Shown piece by piece: positions 41,844 to 50,600 of a stretch of DNA of 64,000 bases (positions are counted from its first letter, which is position 1; every line of letters starts with the position of its first letter). The translations under genes and the position numbers were made by a program. This stretch comes from Gemmata sp. (GTDB taxonomy: Bacteria > Planctomycetota > Planctomycetia > Gemmatales > Gemmataceae). A model generated the notes under the pieces. The model did no database searches and was not told the origin of the DNA. It was given only the letters and a program-made list of their open reading frames with translations. Location of the stretch: positions 1 through 64,000 of the forward strand of contig JANWYJ010000055.1 of the NCBI GenBank assembly GCA_025055115.1. The letters run 5' to 3'.

Positions 41844-44732
41844 TTACCGTTCGACGGGTGTTGGTAAGCCGAAGAATTTGCGAATCGCTTGCAGTTCGCG
41901 AATCATCATGACACGCATGACATCGGCGTAGTCGTCGGTCCAGGCTTCAACACCGCGGAGTTTGCGCACCGGCCGGAAGCCGTAACCGGTTTCCCTGTGC
42001 AAGATTTCGCCCAAGCTGATGAACTCCGAGCGATACTTCCGCATCCATGTGGCCAACGACTGGGCTTTGGCATCGGCCGTTCGCCCCTCGAGATATTTCA
42101 ACACCGTTTCCTGCTGCTTATTGGCATCGGCTTTCTCCAATTGGGCTTTCACTTCCGGGTAAAGGTGTTTGATCAAGTCGATGAGGGGGGTATCTTCCCC
42201 GAAATCGCCTACCAGATCGCCAATGAAGGAGCAGATACGATCGCCCAACGCTTCACGGGTACGGGCCAGTAACACCCAGCTCGACGCGGTTTTGCCCGGC
42301 AACGAGCGATCCGCAGACCAGCCATACAAACCATCGCCATCGTTCCAGACACGCGCAACCAGGTTGTGATGCTCGGCAATGGCGGCGACCACCGGCTCCA
42401 AATGAACGAACTTGTTGGAAATATGCAGGGCCAGAATGCCGTCGTCGGTGAGCCGCTCTAGGTACAAGCCGACCGCTTCGTTGGTCAGCAAGTGAACTGG
42501 GATCGAATCGGAACTGAAAGCGTCCACCAGAAGCAGGGTGTACTTCCGATCGACATCTTCCTTGAGTTTCAGGCGTGCATCACCGACGCGGAAATCAATG
42601 ATCGCGCCACGATTCCGCGCATCGTGCACGTAGGTGAAAGGTCCCAATTTCGGGGGTTGCCCACCTTTCACCTCCTGGGGGTTCATCACCATCCACGGGG
42701 TTTCGACAATGCGGATGACGGCAGGGTCGATTTCGTAATAGGTCAGCCGTTGGCCCTTATTGGCATAGCACGACACGCTACCGGTGCCCAAGCCGACCAT
42801 GGCAAAGTCGGCGTTGGCATCGGCCCCACCTTTACGCAAGCGCAGTTGCGTGAAGGCCGCTCCGACCGGACCGGTGCGGTGGTAGTACGTCAGGGGTTCT
42901 TCGCGCGGGCGGAAGAGAGCCTGCGTGCAGAAAACCACAATGTTCTCCCACGGGTTGGCCACGGTGAGGCGCTGAAATTCATCCGCCCAGTGGGGAATGA
43001 ACTTTTCGTTGATCTGCGTACCGTGCAAGGTGGTGCCGTGGACCAGCCGGGTGTAATGGCCGCGTTGCTCCACTTTCAGAATGCCAAAGAAGCTCCGCTC
43101 GGTGTACACCACCTCCACCCCATCGTCATAAGCTTCTTCCCGGAAAGTCTTCAGACCCAAAATGGCGGCCACACACAAACCGAAACGGATCGGCCGATCC
43201 ACAAAAAAGAAACACGCCATCACCGGCACGGCGTAGACGATGATGTTGTGAACCATCTTCACCCCGACGGAGAGCGTCTCGGCAATGTTGGTGACGAGCT
43301 TCAAATACCACTGTTGTTCGCTGAAGTTCAACAGTTGCCAGAAGGCCACGCCCATCAACACGGGAATGGCTAAATCCAAAGCCCACGGCCAACGCCGCCG
43401 CCGCGAGGAAAGCGTGTTGAGGCTGTTCAGATTCGGTTCATTTCCGGGAGTAGGGCCATTCAATCCCGGGACCATGAAACAGGCGATCACCATCACCAGT
43501 TTGTATTCATAATCTTGAACAAAGATTACTGGGGCGATCAGCGAGTTGAAAATTCCCCCCAACACCCCACCCAACGACATGATGAGGAAGTAGGTGGTCA
43601 GGTATTTGGGCTGCGGGCGGTCCCGCGCCAGTTCATAATGACACATCAAAGCGGCGGCAAAAAAGGTCAGTAGATGCAATAGCAGCCGCGGCCCGGTGCT
43701 GATCGGCACATCGGAAATCAACACAAACACCAGTAGCAGAATCATCACAGGAGCGAGATTGCCAATCACCAGTCGGAACCAATCGGGTACCCGGCCGAAG
43801 GCGATGATGAACGTGATCAGATATAAGGCTAGCGGACCCACCCACAATAGCGGCACGCTGGCAATGTCGGTGGTCATGTGGAAGGTCACACCCAGCATCA
43901 GGCTGCTGGGCACGAAGGCCAAGAGCGTCCATTTGGCGCGGCGAAGCCAGGATGGTGGTGGTTCGTCAGTGTTGGCTGCCGGTGCCGTTGTGGGTGTAAA
44001 TTCTTTGCTGGTATGTGTTTTCGCTTTGCCGCCCGATTCGCTACCCAGCCGCGGCGCGCGGGTGGCGGCCGCGGTGGCGGTCGCCAGAGCCATCCCCGGC
44101 GGGACACCCAGAGGATTGGCCGCCATGGAGCCGCACAGGGTGATCAGCCCAAACAACGCGACGAAACCGCCGGCCCAAAACCACGTTTGCGCCCCTTGGG
44201 TCATGTTCGGTTCAATGAAAATCGGATAACCTAACAGTGAGATCAGGCTGCCGAAATTGCTGGCCGCATACAGGAAGTAAGGGTCGCGCGCCGAGGGGTG
44301 CCCCGTGTAGGTAAACCACTTCTGCAACAGTGTCGCGGAGGTCGATACCACAAAAAACGGGATGCCGATCGCAATCAGCAATATCGCCAACACGCTCGCG
44401 ATCGCGCTGGAACCTTCCGTGGGTGCCAGACTTTCCACAACGGCTATCGGCAGATGCCGCGAACTGAACAGAATGGCCATCAGGAAGACGCCTATCGGCA
44501 GCGCCATCACGCCGATATGGATGATCCACTGGTTCCGGGCACTGGGCAGCCGCGTGAGCCGGTCGGCGTACAGATACCCCAGCAGTAATAGAGCTTGGAA
44601 GAACACCATACAGGCGTTCCACACCGCCGGGCTACCGCCCAGAAGTGGCAATACGAGCTTGCCAACCATCGGTTGGACCATGAACAACAGCGAAGCACTC
44701 ACAAAGAGCGTGATGGCAAACAGAACAGGCAC
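41844..44732 (-). CDS. MFS-like membrane/spermidine-synthase-fold fusion
   Basis: A 962-residue protein. The N-terminal ~500 residues have about a dozen membrane segments with an Ala/Thr-rich cytoplasmic linker near 220. The C-terminal part is a spermidine-synthase-type Rossmann domain with FAMVGLGTGSVSCYA near 650, the acidic YYEIDPAV and LLLVDAFSSDSIPVHLLT. Such fusions are common in planctomycetes; the activity (aminopropyl transfer or methylation) is unproven. It appears to be the first gene of the H4MPT operon: the next starts 13 nt on. The repeat array at 44826 lies upstream. Confidence 0.87.
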   Translation of the reverse strand: MPVLFAITLFVSASLLFMVQPMVGKLVLPLLGGSPAVWNACMVFFQALLLLGYLYADRLTRLPSARNQWIIHIGVMALPIGVFLMAILFSSRHLPIAVVESLAPTEGSSAIASVLAILLIAIGIPFFVVSTSATLLQKWFTYTGHPSARDPYFLYAASNFGSLISLLGYPIFIEPNMTQGAQTWFWAGGFVALFGLITLCGSMAANPLGVPPGMALATATAAATRAPRLGSESGGKAKTHTSKEFTPTTAPAANTDEPPPSWLRRAKWTLLAFVPSSLMLGVTFHMTTDIASVPLLWVGPLALYLITFIIAFGRVPDWFRLVIGNLAPVMILLLVFVLISDVPISTGPRLLLHLLTFFAAALMCHYELARDRPQPKYLTTYFLIMSLGGVLGGIFNSLIAPVIFVQDYEYKLVMVIACFMVPGLNGPTPGNEPNLNSLNTLSSRRRRWPWALDLAIPVLMGVAFWQLLNFSEQQWYLKLVTNIAETLSVGVKMVHNIIVYAVPVMACFFFVDRPIRFGLCVAAILGLKTFREEAYDDGVEVVYTERSFFGILKVEQRGHYTRLVHGTTLHGTQINEKFIPHWADEFQRLTVANPWENIVVFCTQALFRPREEPLTYYHRTGPVGAAFTQLRLRKGGADANADFAMVGLGTGSVSCYANKGQRLTYYEIDPAVIRIVETPWMVMNPQEVKGGQPPKLGPFTYVHDARNRGAIIDFRVGDARLKLKEDVDRKYTLLLVDAFSSDSIPVHLLTNEAVGLYLERLTDDGILALHISNKFVHLEPVVAAIAEHHNLVARVWNDGDGLYGWSADRSLPGKTASSWVLLARTREALGDRICSFIGDLVGDFGEDTPLIDLIKHLYPEVKAQLEKADANKQQETVLKYLEGRTADAKAQSLATWMRKYRSEFISLGEILHRETGYGFRPVRKLRGVEAWTDDYADVMRVMMIRELQAIRKFFGLPTPVER

Positions 44733-44825
44733 GGGGACAACTCCGGGTGCGGATTCCGCGTGTCAGGGCAGGGCCGATTATATCGAAATGTATCGAACCC
44801 CGCGGCCGGAGTGTAGTTTCGACTC

Positions 44826-44925
44826 ATGAGAAGTGGCGGACTCATATGAGAAGTGGCGGACCCATATGAGAAGTGGCGGATGCGTATGAGAAGTGGCGGG
44901 CGCGTATGAGAAGGGGCGGACGCGT
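44826..44925. repeat. Five tandem 20-nt iteron-like repeats
   Basis: Five contiguous 20-nt units, each starting ATGAGAAGTGGCGG (the last with GGGG), fill 44826–44925 without spacers. Junctions of the first units form the palindrome CTCATATGAG. The array sits between the divergent MFS–SpeE gene (start 44732) and acylphosphatase gene (start 44956). Confidence 0.95.
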
Positions 44926-44955
44926 TTGAACCGAGGCTGCACGAGGAGCCAACCC

Positions 44956-45222
44956 ATGGCGAAGGTGGTTTACTATTCCGGAACTGTCCAGGGAGTCGGT
45001 TTTCGGGCGACGGCGGTTCACCTGGCCCGTGGGCGGCCGATTCGCGGATGGGTGCGCAACCTGCCGGATGGCCGGGTGGAACTGTTGGCCGATGGAGCCG
45101 AAAGCGACATCCAAGCCTTTCTCGCCGCAATTCGGGAACGAATGGCCGGCTACATCACCCGCGAAGACATCACCGAACGTGAGTCGGACCCCACGTTGCA
45201 GGGATTTCGTATTACCTGGTAA
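44956..45222 (+). CDS. acyP: Acylphosphatase
   Basis: An 88-residue enzyme hydrolysing carboxyl-phosphate bonds. The catalytic Arg17 in VQGVGFR and Asn35 in GWVRNLPDG are both present, and the length is typical (about 90). CGAGGAG precedes the ATG at 44956; an upstream in-frame start at 44893 lies within the repeat array and would add non-homologous residues. Confidence 0.94.
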   Translation: MAKVVYYSGTVQGVGFRATAVHLARGRPIRGWVRNLPDGRVELLADGAESDIQAFLAAIRERMAGYITREDITERESDPTLQGFRITW

Positions 45223-45253
45223 AACTGCCTCTTCGCCCCAGGAACTCTCCGCC

Positions 45254-46135
45254 CTAGGAACGTTGTACAGGGGCCAAGCCCGTAGGCGGTGTTGGATCGC
45301 TGCTGCTGAGTGTCCGTACGCGGGCTGCGACGATGGTGATGTTATCTTCGCCCCCGGCTGCGTTGGCCGCGGCCAGCAGCGTATCGACCGCCTGTTGTAC
45401 GGTCGGCGATTGCCGCAGCACGGTGGCGATGGCTGCGTCGGGAATGTGCCGGGTCAGCCCATCGGTACAAAGCAATAACTCATCGCCAGGTATTAACGTG
45501 GTGTGGTAAATGTCGGGAGTGACACCATCGCCGCCGCCGCCGATGTAGTTCCACAGCGTATGAGCCAGCACGGAACCTTCGGCCTGTTCCGGGGTCAGAA
45601 GGCCTTCGTCGATCGCTTTTTGGGCCACGGTGTGGTCGGTCGTCATTCGGGCCAGGCGGCTGCCGCGATGCAGATAACAGCGGCTATCCCCGGCGTGAAC
45701 CACATACAGCCGCGGCCAGAGGATGTAAGCCAGGGTCAGCGTGGTTCCCATGCAGCGGAAATGCGATTGGTTCGCCGCTGTGGTGATGGTGGCCTGACAC
45801 GTGGCCACGGCATTGCGTAGTTCGTTTTCCAATTCCTCTTCGCGGCCGTCTTGATAGCGAAAGAACCACGGCATCGTCCGGGCAATGTACCATGAGATGG
45901 TTTCCACAACCATTCCGCTGGCCAATTCGCCGCCGGCGGTGCCGCCCATGCCGTCGGCGACCACCAGCACATGCCCGAGAAGAGTGGAACTCAACCCCCT
46001 GAGGTGCCCGCCGCTTAAGCTGGTGTGGGTGATGCGCAACTGCTTGCACAGATCGGCGATGAGGAAGTGGTCTTCGTTATTCTTGCGCACCCGACCCACG
46101 TCGGTTGCGCCGGCGAATTCCCAAACAACGGCCAT
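45254..46135 (-). CDS. PP2C-family Ser/Thr phosphatase
   Basis: A 293-residue PPM phosphatase. Metal motifs: RKNNED near 17–22, VVADGMGG near 60, HAGDSRCYLH near 146, CTDGLTRHI near 220 and GGEDNITIV near 262. The insertion LRITHTSLSGGHLRGLSSTLLGH before the VADGMGG motif is longer than in the paralogue at 24879. ATG 46135 follows GAGGG. It lies 119 nt downstream of the radical SAM gene on the same strand and may be co-transcribed. Confidence 0.92.
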   Translation of the reverse strand: MAVVWEFAGATDVGRVRKNNEDHFLIADLCKQLRITHTSLSGGHLRGLSSTLLGHVLVVADGMGGTAGGELASGMVVETISWYIARTMPWFFRYQDGREEELENELRNAVATCQATITTAANQSHFRCMGTTLTLAYILWPRLYVVHAGDSRCYLHRGSRLARMTTDHTVAQKAIDEGLLTPEQAEGSVLAHTLWNYIGGGGDGVTPDIYHTTLIPGDELLLCTDGLTRHIPDAAIATVLRQSPTVQQAVDTLLAAANAAGGEDNITIVAARVRTLSSSDPTPPTGLAPVQRS

Positions 46136-46254
46136 TGCCGACCCTCGATCGGTTCTTCCGGAGCCAAGTCTTCGCTGTTGTTGCCCTGGGGCATGCCATG
46201 GCGAGCCGTCCGGTACAACCATCAGAATAACTCAGAATTGCTAGAATGCACGAG

Positions 46255-47367
46255 TTAGCGGCGCAAACCGAGTTGAATCAATTGGCCGGTATAGTTGGGT
46301 GTTGTACCCTGCCAGCGGCCCACTTTTCCGCCGCCCCCATTGACACCGCTGGCCAGGCCGCGCGTTAACACATACCAGCAGAAAAAGCAATGGTTGCTCG
46401 TCGCTCCAGGCAGGGCGTTCGGGTCGCGGGCCAGAATTTCGTCCCGGATGGCCGACAGTCCGCGGCGGAAGATCGTCCCCACGACCGGGTGACGACGGGC
46501 CAACGCGATGATTTCTTCAACGCTATCGGTATAGATGTTGCCGATGGTCAGTTGGTCGAGATCGGAGGCGAAGCCACAGCAGGGTTTGACCTCTCCCTTG
46601 GGGTTGACGATGAGCGCTTGCCCGGGTCCTTCGCAATAGTCTTCCTCAAACCAGGTTCCGTCCCACGGGTTGCCCGGCAGGGTTTCGGCCCGTTCCACTG
46701 GGGCGAGGTGATTCCAACAAGCTGTCATCGTAAAGTCTTCACTGACAAGAAGATAACGCCCCAATAGATCGGACCATTCCACCACCCCATCCAACGCTTG
46801 GGCCAGCCGGCGGATGGGTTCCAGACCTTGATCGACGGCCCGGCTGGCATAACTGAGCGAAAGGATGGTATCCCGAGCAAATACCTTCCGGGTCACACGG
46901 CAGAATTCGGCCAGTTTGGCGATATCCATCCCGTGGAACTTATCGACGCTCAGCCCGATTTTGCCCGTGAAGCCAGCATCGCGTAGCGAACTCAAGAGGT
47001 GTTGCGCGTGGGCGGCATCGGTATGCCAGAGGCCATTGGTCATGAGTTTGTCGAAGCGGAAGCCCAGTTGGGCGGCGCGTTGGGTGACTGCCACGAGGAA
47101 TTCGGGGTACAGAAAGGGTTCGCCCCCCGTGAAACCGAGCCATTCGATTCCCGCGGCGTGGGCTTGTTCCAAGAAACGAATCGCGGTGGCAATGTCGAGT
47201 CGGTCGGTCCATTCGATGGGTACGCAGCAATGCGGGCAGCGGAGATTGCATTGATAAGTTCCGGCAAATGACAGGTAGTTGGGGCGGAAGGTGCGGGTGC
47301 GGCGTTTCACGGGGCGCACCTCGGCCCGGGGGTTGGCGATGGGTCGGGATGGGGTTGGATCGGCCAT
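46255..47367 (-). CDS. Radical SAM protein with SPASM-like C-terminus
   Basis: A 370-residue radical SAM enzyme. C40-x3-C44-x2-C47 (CNLRCPHC) binds the SAM cluster, followed by GFTGGEPFLYPE. Further Cys in CEGPGQALIVNPKGEVKPCCGFA near 245 and HCFFCWYVL near 335 could bind auxiliary clusters, as in SPASM/twitch proteins that act on peptides or proteins. The substrate is unknown. ATG 47367 is used; TTG two codons earlier is possible. A short open frame just upstream could encode a peptide. Confidence 0.85.
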   Translation of the reverse strand: MADPTPSRPIANPRAEVRPVKRRTRTFRPNYLSFAGTYQCNLRCPHCCVPIEWTDRLDIATAIRFLEQAHAAGIEWLGFTGGEPFLYPEFLVAVTQRAAQLGFRFDKLMTNGLWHTDAAHAQHLLSSLRDAGFTGKIGLSVDKFHGMDIAKLAEFCRVTRKVFARDTILSLSYASRAVDQGLEPIRRLAQALDGVVEWSDLLGRYLLVSEDFTMTACWNHLAPVERAETLPGNPWDGTWFEEDYCEGPGQALIVNPKGEVKPCCGFASDLDQLTIGNIYTDSVEEIIALARRHPVVGTIFRRGLSAIRDEILARDPNALPGATSNHCFFCWYVLTRGLASGVNGGGGKVGRWQGTTPNYTGQLIQLGLRR

Positions 47368-47427
47368 AACCAAGCGCTCGTGACAGATGATTCGTCTAGG
47401 AATAATGTAGAAAATCGGGCGATGCGG

Positions 47428-47544
47428 TTAGAAGTGTGGCTGCGCGTCGTCGGATTCTTCAGCCGAAAGTCTGCCTTGTAACAGGCGATCGGGGCGGCCC
47501 TCGTCAATCGCGGTGGCCGGCGTAGATTTCTGCTTGTGAGCCAT
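47428..47544 (-). CDS. Possible 38-residue peptide gene
   Basis: An open frame of 38 codons on the same strand, 60 nt upstream of the radical SAM gene, encoding MAHKQKSTPATAIDEGRPDR… ending in SDDAQPHF. AAGGAG stands only 2 nt from the ATG, which is too close for a standard site. Its beginning overlaps a 17-nt tandem duplication. It could be chance or a precursor peptide; there is no homologue known to me. Confidence 0.25.
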   Translation of the reverse strand: MAHKQKSTPATAIDEGRPDRLLQGRLSAEESDDAQPHF

Positions 47545-47559
47545 TTCTCCTTGTGAGCC
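47526..47559. repeat. 17-nt tandem duplication
   Basis: ATTTCTGCTTGTGAGCC (47526–47542) and ATTTCTCCTTGTGAGCC (47543–47559) lie between the divergent radical SAM and PQQ-propeller genes. Confidence 0.92.
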
Positions 47560-47645
47560 GAGGGGAAAGGTGACACAATCGGTAGGGGAATGATCGCGTG
47601 TCGTGGCGTCAACGTCCCACCAGTTTCCGCACAATAGGAACGGCC

Positions 47646-50600
47646 ATGCCTGGCATCAAATTCCGGCTGTTGTCGTGTGTGTTTTTGGGCCTTCTTGTGG
47701 GTTGGGCGGTTTCCTCGGGTACGCCAGTCATCGGGAAACAGCAAGTGGTTCTCCCCGGCAAACCCATCCCCCCCGATCAACCGCCCAGCAAGGACGACAA
47801 GGAAGATCGCTCCGAACTCGATGCTAGCCTGCCTTTTGCGCCGCCCTACGAACGCGACCATAAACGCCGCCTCGAAGCCGTTCGTGATTATCTCAACGTC
47901 CAAGACCCCAATAACATCAAGTGGGGCGACGTCTGCAATTTCTTGCAACTGATCTTGGATTCCAAAAGCGATTCGTTTTTCGACGTCAAATACAAAGTCG
48001 GGACGAAAGTGCTGCTCAACCGCATCAGTGTGAAGACCGAAGCCAATCGGATCATCGGCTCGTTCCCGCCGGAGGGGCTGCAATTCTATCAGCAACTGCA
48101 GGGCCAGAACGCGGCGAATCTCCTCGACGACGCCATCAAAGCCAATTACGACCTGGCGATGCTGTCCGATCTGTCGCAGCGGTATTTCCACACCAAAGCG
48201 GGTGCCCAAGGCACTATCCTGCTGGCCACGATCTATCTGGAACGCGGCAATTATCTGGAAGCTGCCTATGCGTTCGAACGGCTCTTACCGCGCACCGACA
48301 TTGCCGATCTTTTCACCCCACTGACATGGTTCAAGGCCTGCTTGGCCTTCAAACGCAGCGGCGATCCGCGCCACCAAGAACTCTACGAAAAATGCCTTAC
48401 CGACCTGAGCAAAGCCGCCAAAGAGGGCATCAAGATTGGCCGGACGACCTACAGTTTGGAGAAGCTGCGGCTGGAACTGGAACGGCCTGTGTCGTTGTTG
48501 GTCACCAGCGCGGTGGTGGGCGAATGGCAGATGTGGGGTGGGAATGCGGCCCGCACCGCGGTGGTCGATGGTGGCCCCCCGTTCCTCGATCCCGTCTTCC
48601 GCACCTCACTTTTCTACCAAGGGGATGATGAAGCGAATCTTTACATCAAAGGTGAATTAGATAAACTTTTTGCCCGCGATGGGAAAGTCACCCCTAAAGG
48701 CTTCATCCCGCTGCCAGGAACCTTCCCGATCACCACCTCGGATGTTCTCGTTTTCCGCGGCTACGATGGGGTCTATGGTGTCGCGACGAAAGATCGGGTC
48801 GTTGGCGGTGGCGTTGTCCGGGCCGGCGATATTCTGTGGCGTTCCAAGACGACTGCCGGTCTGCACAATTTGCTCTCGGCCGAAGCGACCGACGATACCG
48901 ACATGAAAGATGACGTGAAACGGTGGTGGGGCACCTACTCCAGCCGCAACGTCAACGTGTCGAGTATTTTCTACGAAAATCCCCTGATCGGCATGCTTGC
49001 GCACGATGGTCAGTATGCCTATTTTGTGGATGATGTGGCTATCACGCCGCCACCGGTCATCAATCAACCGGAGTTCGGCATCGTGGGAGGTCCGCAATTC
49101 CGCCAAAGCGGGGATTTGGCCGACATGGTGCGGGCCGGGCGCCTGGCCGCTGTGGATATCCGCACGGGGAACCTGAAGTGGGAATTGGGACGTGTCAAAC
49201 CTCATCCCGACGCACCGCCACTGCCACCACGGCTCAACGAAGAAGAAGCCGACAAGACCAACGATGCCTTCCGGCTCTGTTTGGATGCTGTGTTTCTGGG
49301 TGCTCCGTTGCCCCTCAATGGCAAGTTGTATGTCCTCATCGAGCAAGCGGGTTGCATCCGCCTGCTGTGTCTGGACCCGAAGAATCTGGTCCAAGTCCCC
49401 GGCCAAACACGCAAACCCGCCTTGGTATGGAGCCAGAAGCTCGGCAAACCGAATACGACGCTGCCGGCGGACTCCGTCCGTCGGTATCAAGGGGCCAATC
49501 TGGCGGCCAGCGAAGGGATCATCGTCTGCCCGACCAACTGCGGCGTGGTCATTGGTGTGGATATCATGTCGCGTAGCCTGTTGTGGGCGCACGCTTACCG
49601 CAAACTGGAAGCTTCGACCCGTCCGCGGCAACCTCGCTTCGACCCCAACACGGGCATGCCCATCATCGACCCGCAATTGCCCAATGAACGCTGGCGGTCT
49701 GGTGGGCCGCTCATCAGCCAAGGCCGGGTCATCCTCACCGCCTACGATTCCAACGTACTCGAATGCCTCGATCTGCGGACCGGCAAGCTGCTGTGGTCGG
49801 TGCCGCGGGATGCCAACGATCTGTATGTGGGCGGAGTTGCCAATGGCCGCGTCATCGTGGTTGGGAAAAACACGGTCAAAGCCTACCAACTGTTCAATGA
49901 AGACAAATCGACGCAGCGGCCGCGTCTGGCGTGGGAAACGCCCCTGAGCGCTGGTACCGGGGCGGTTACGCCGACCGGTCACGGTGCCCTCAGCCGCGAT
50001 GCCTACTACTTACCGGTCCGCCAAGAGAGTGCGGGCAAAGATTCCTCCATCCCCGCTGGCGAAATCTGGGCCATCAGCCTCGAAACCGGACAAATCACGT
50101 CGAAAACCGCAGCTCGTAAACGCAACGACACCGCCGAAGTCGCCAAATTTGGCATCGGTAATCTGGTCTTCCAAGACGGTATGGTCTATGCTCAGTCGCC
50201 TTGGGAAGTCGCCTGCTACCCGCAGTTGCAACTGAAGATTGCCGAGATGGACCGGCGACTGAAGGAGAATCCCAACGATCCGCTGGGCCTTTTGGCCCGT
50301 GGCGAACTCCGACTTGACGATGGCAAACTCAAAGAAGCCATTGCCGACTTCAAAGCCGCCGTCCGCAACAACCTGCCACCCGAAAAAGAGCCACTGTTAC
50401 GAGAAAAACTCTACATCGCTTACACCGAACTGCTGCGGGCCGATTTTGAAGCTGGCGAAGAGTTTCTCGCTGAGTACGAGGCTTTGTGCGAAGTGCCCCC
50501 CAGCCCCAACGAAACCCCCGAAGACCGCATCCGCCGCGAAGACGAAACCAAGCGCCGCAAACGCCTCCACTACTATCTGCTAGCCCGTGGCCGCGAAAAA

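Noticed and set aside
44826-44925. CRISPR-like repeat array
   Set aside because: The 20-nt units are contiguous with no spacers and no cas genes are present.
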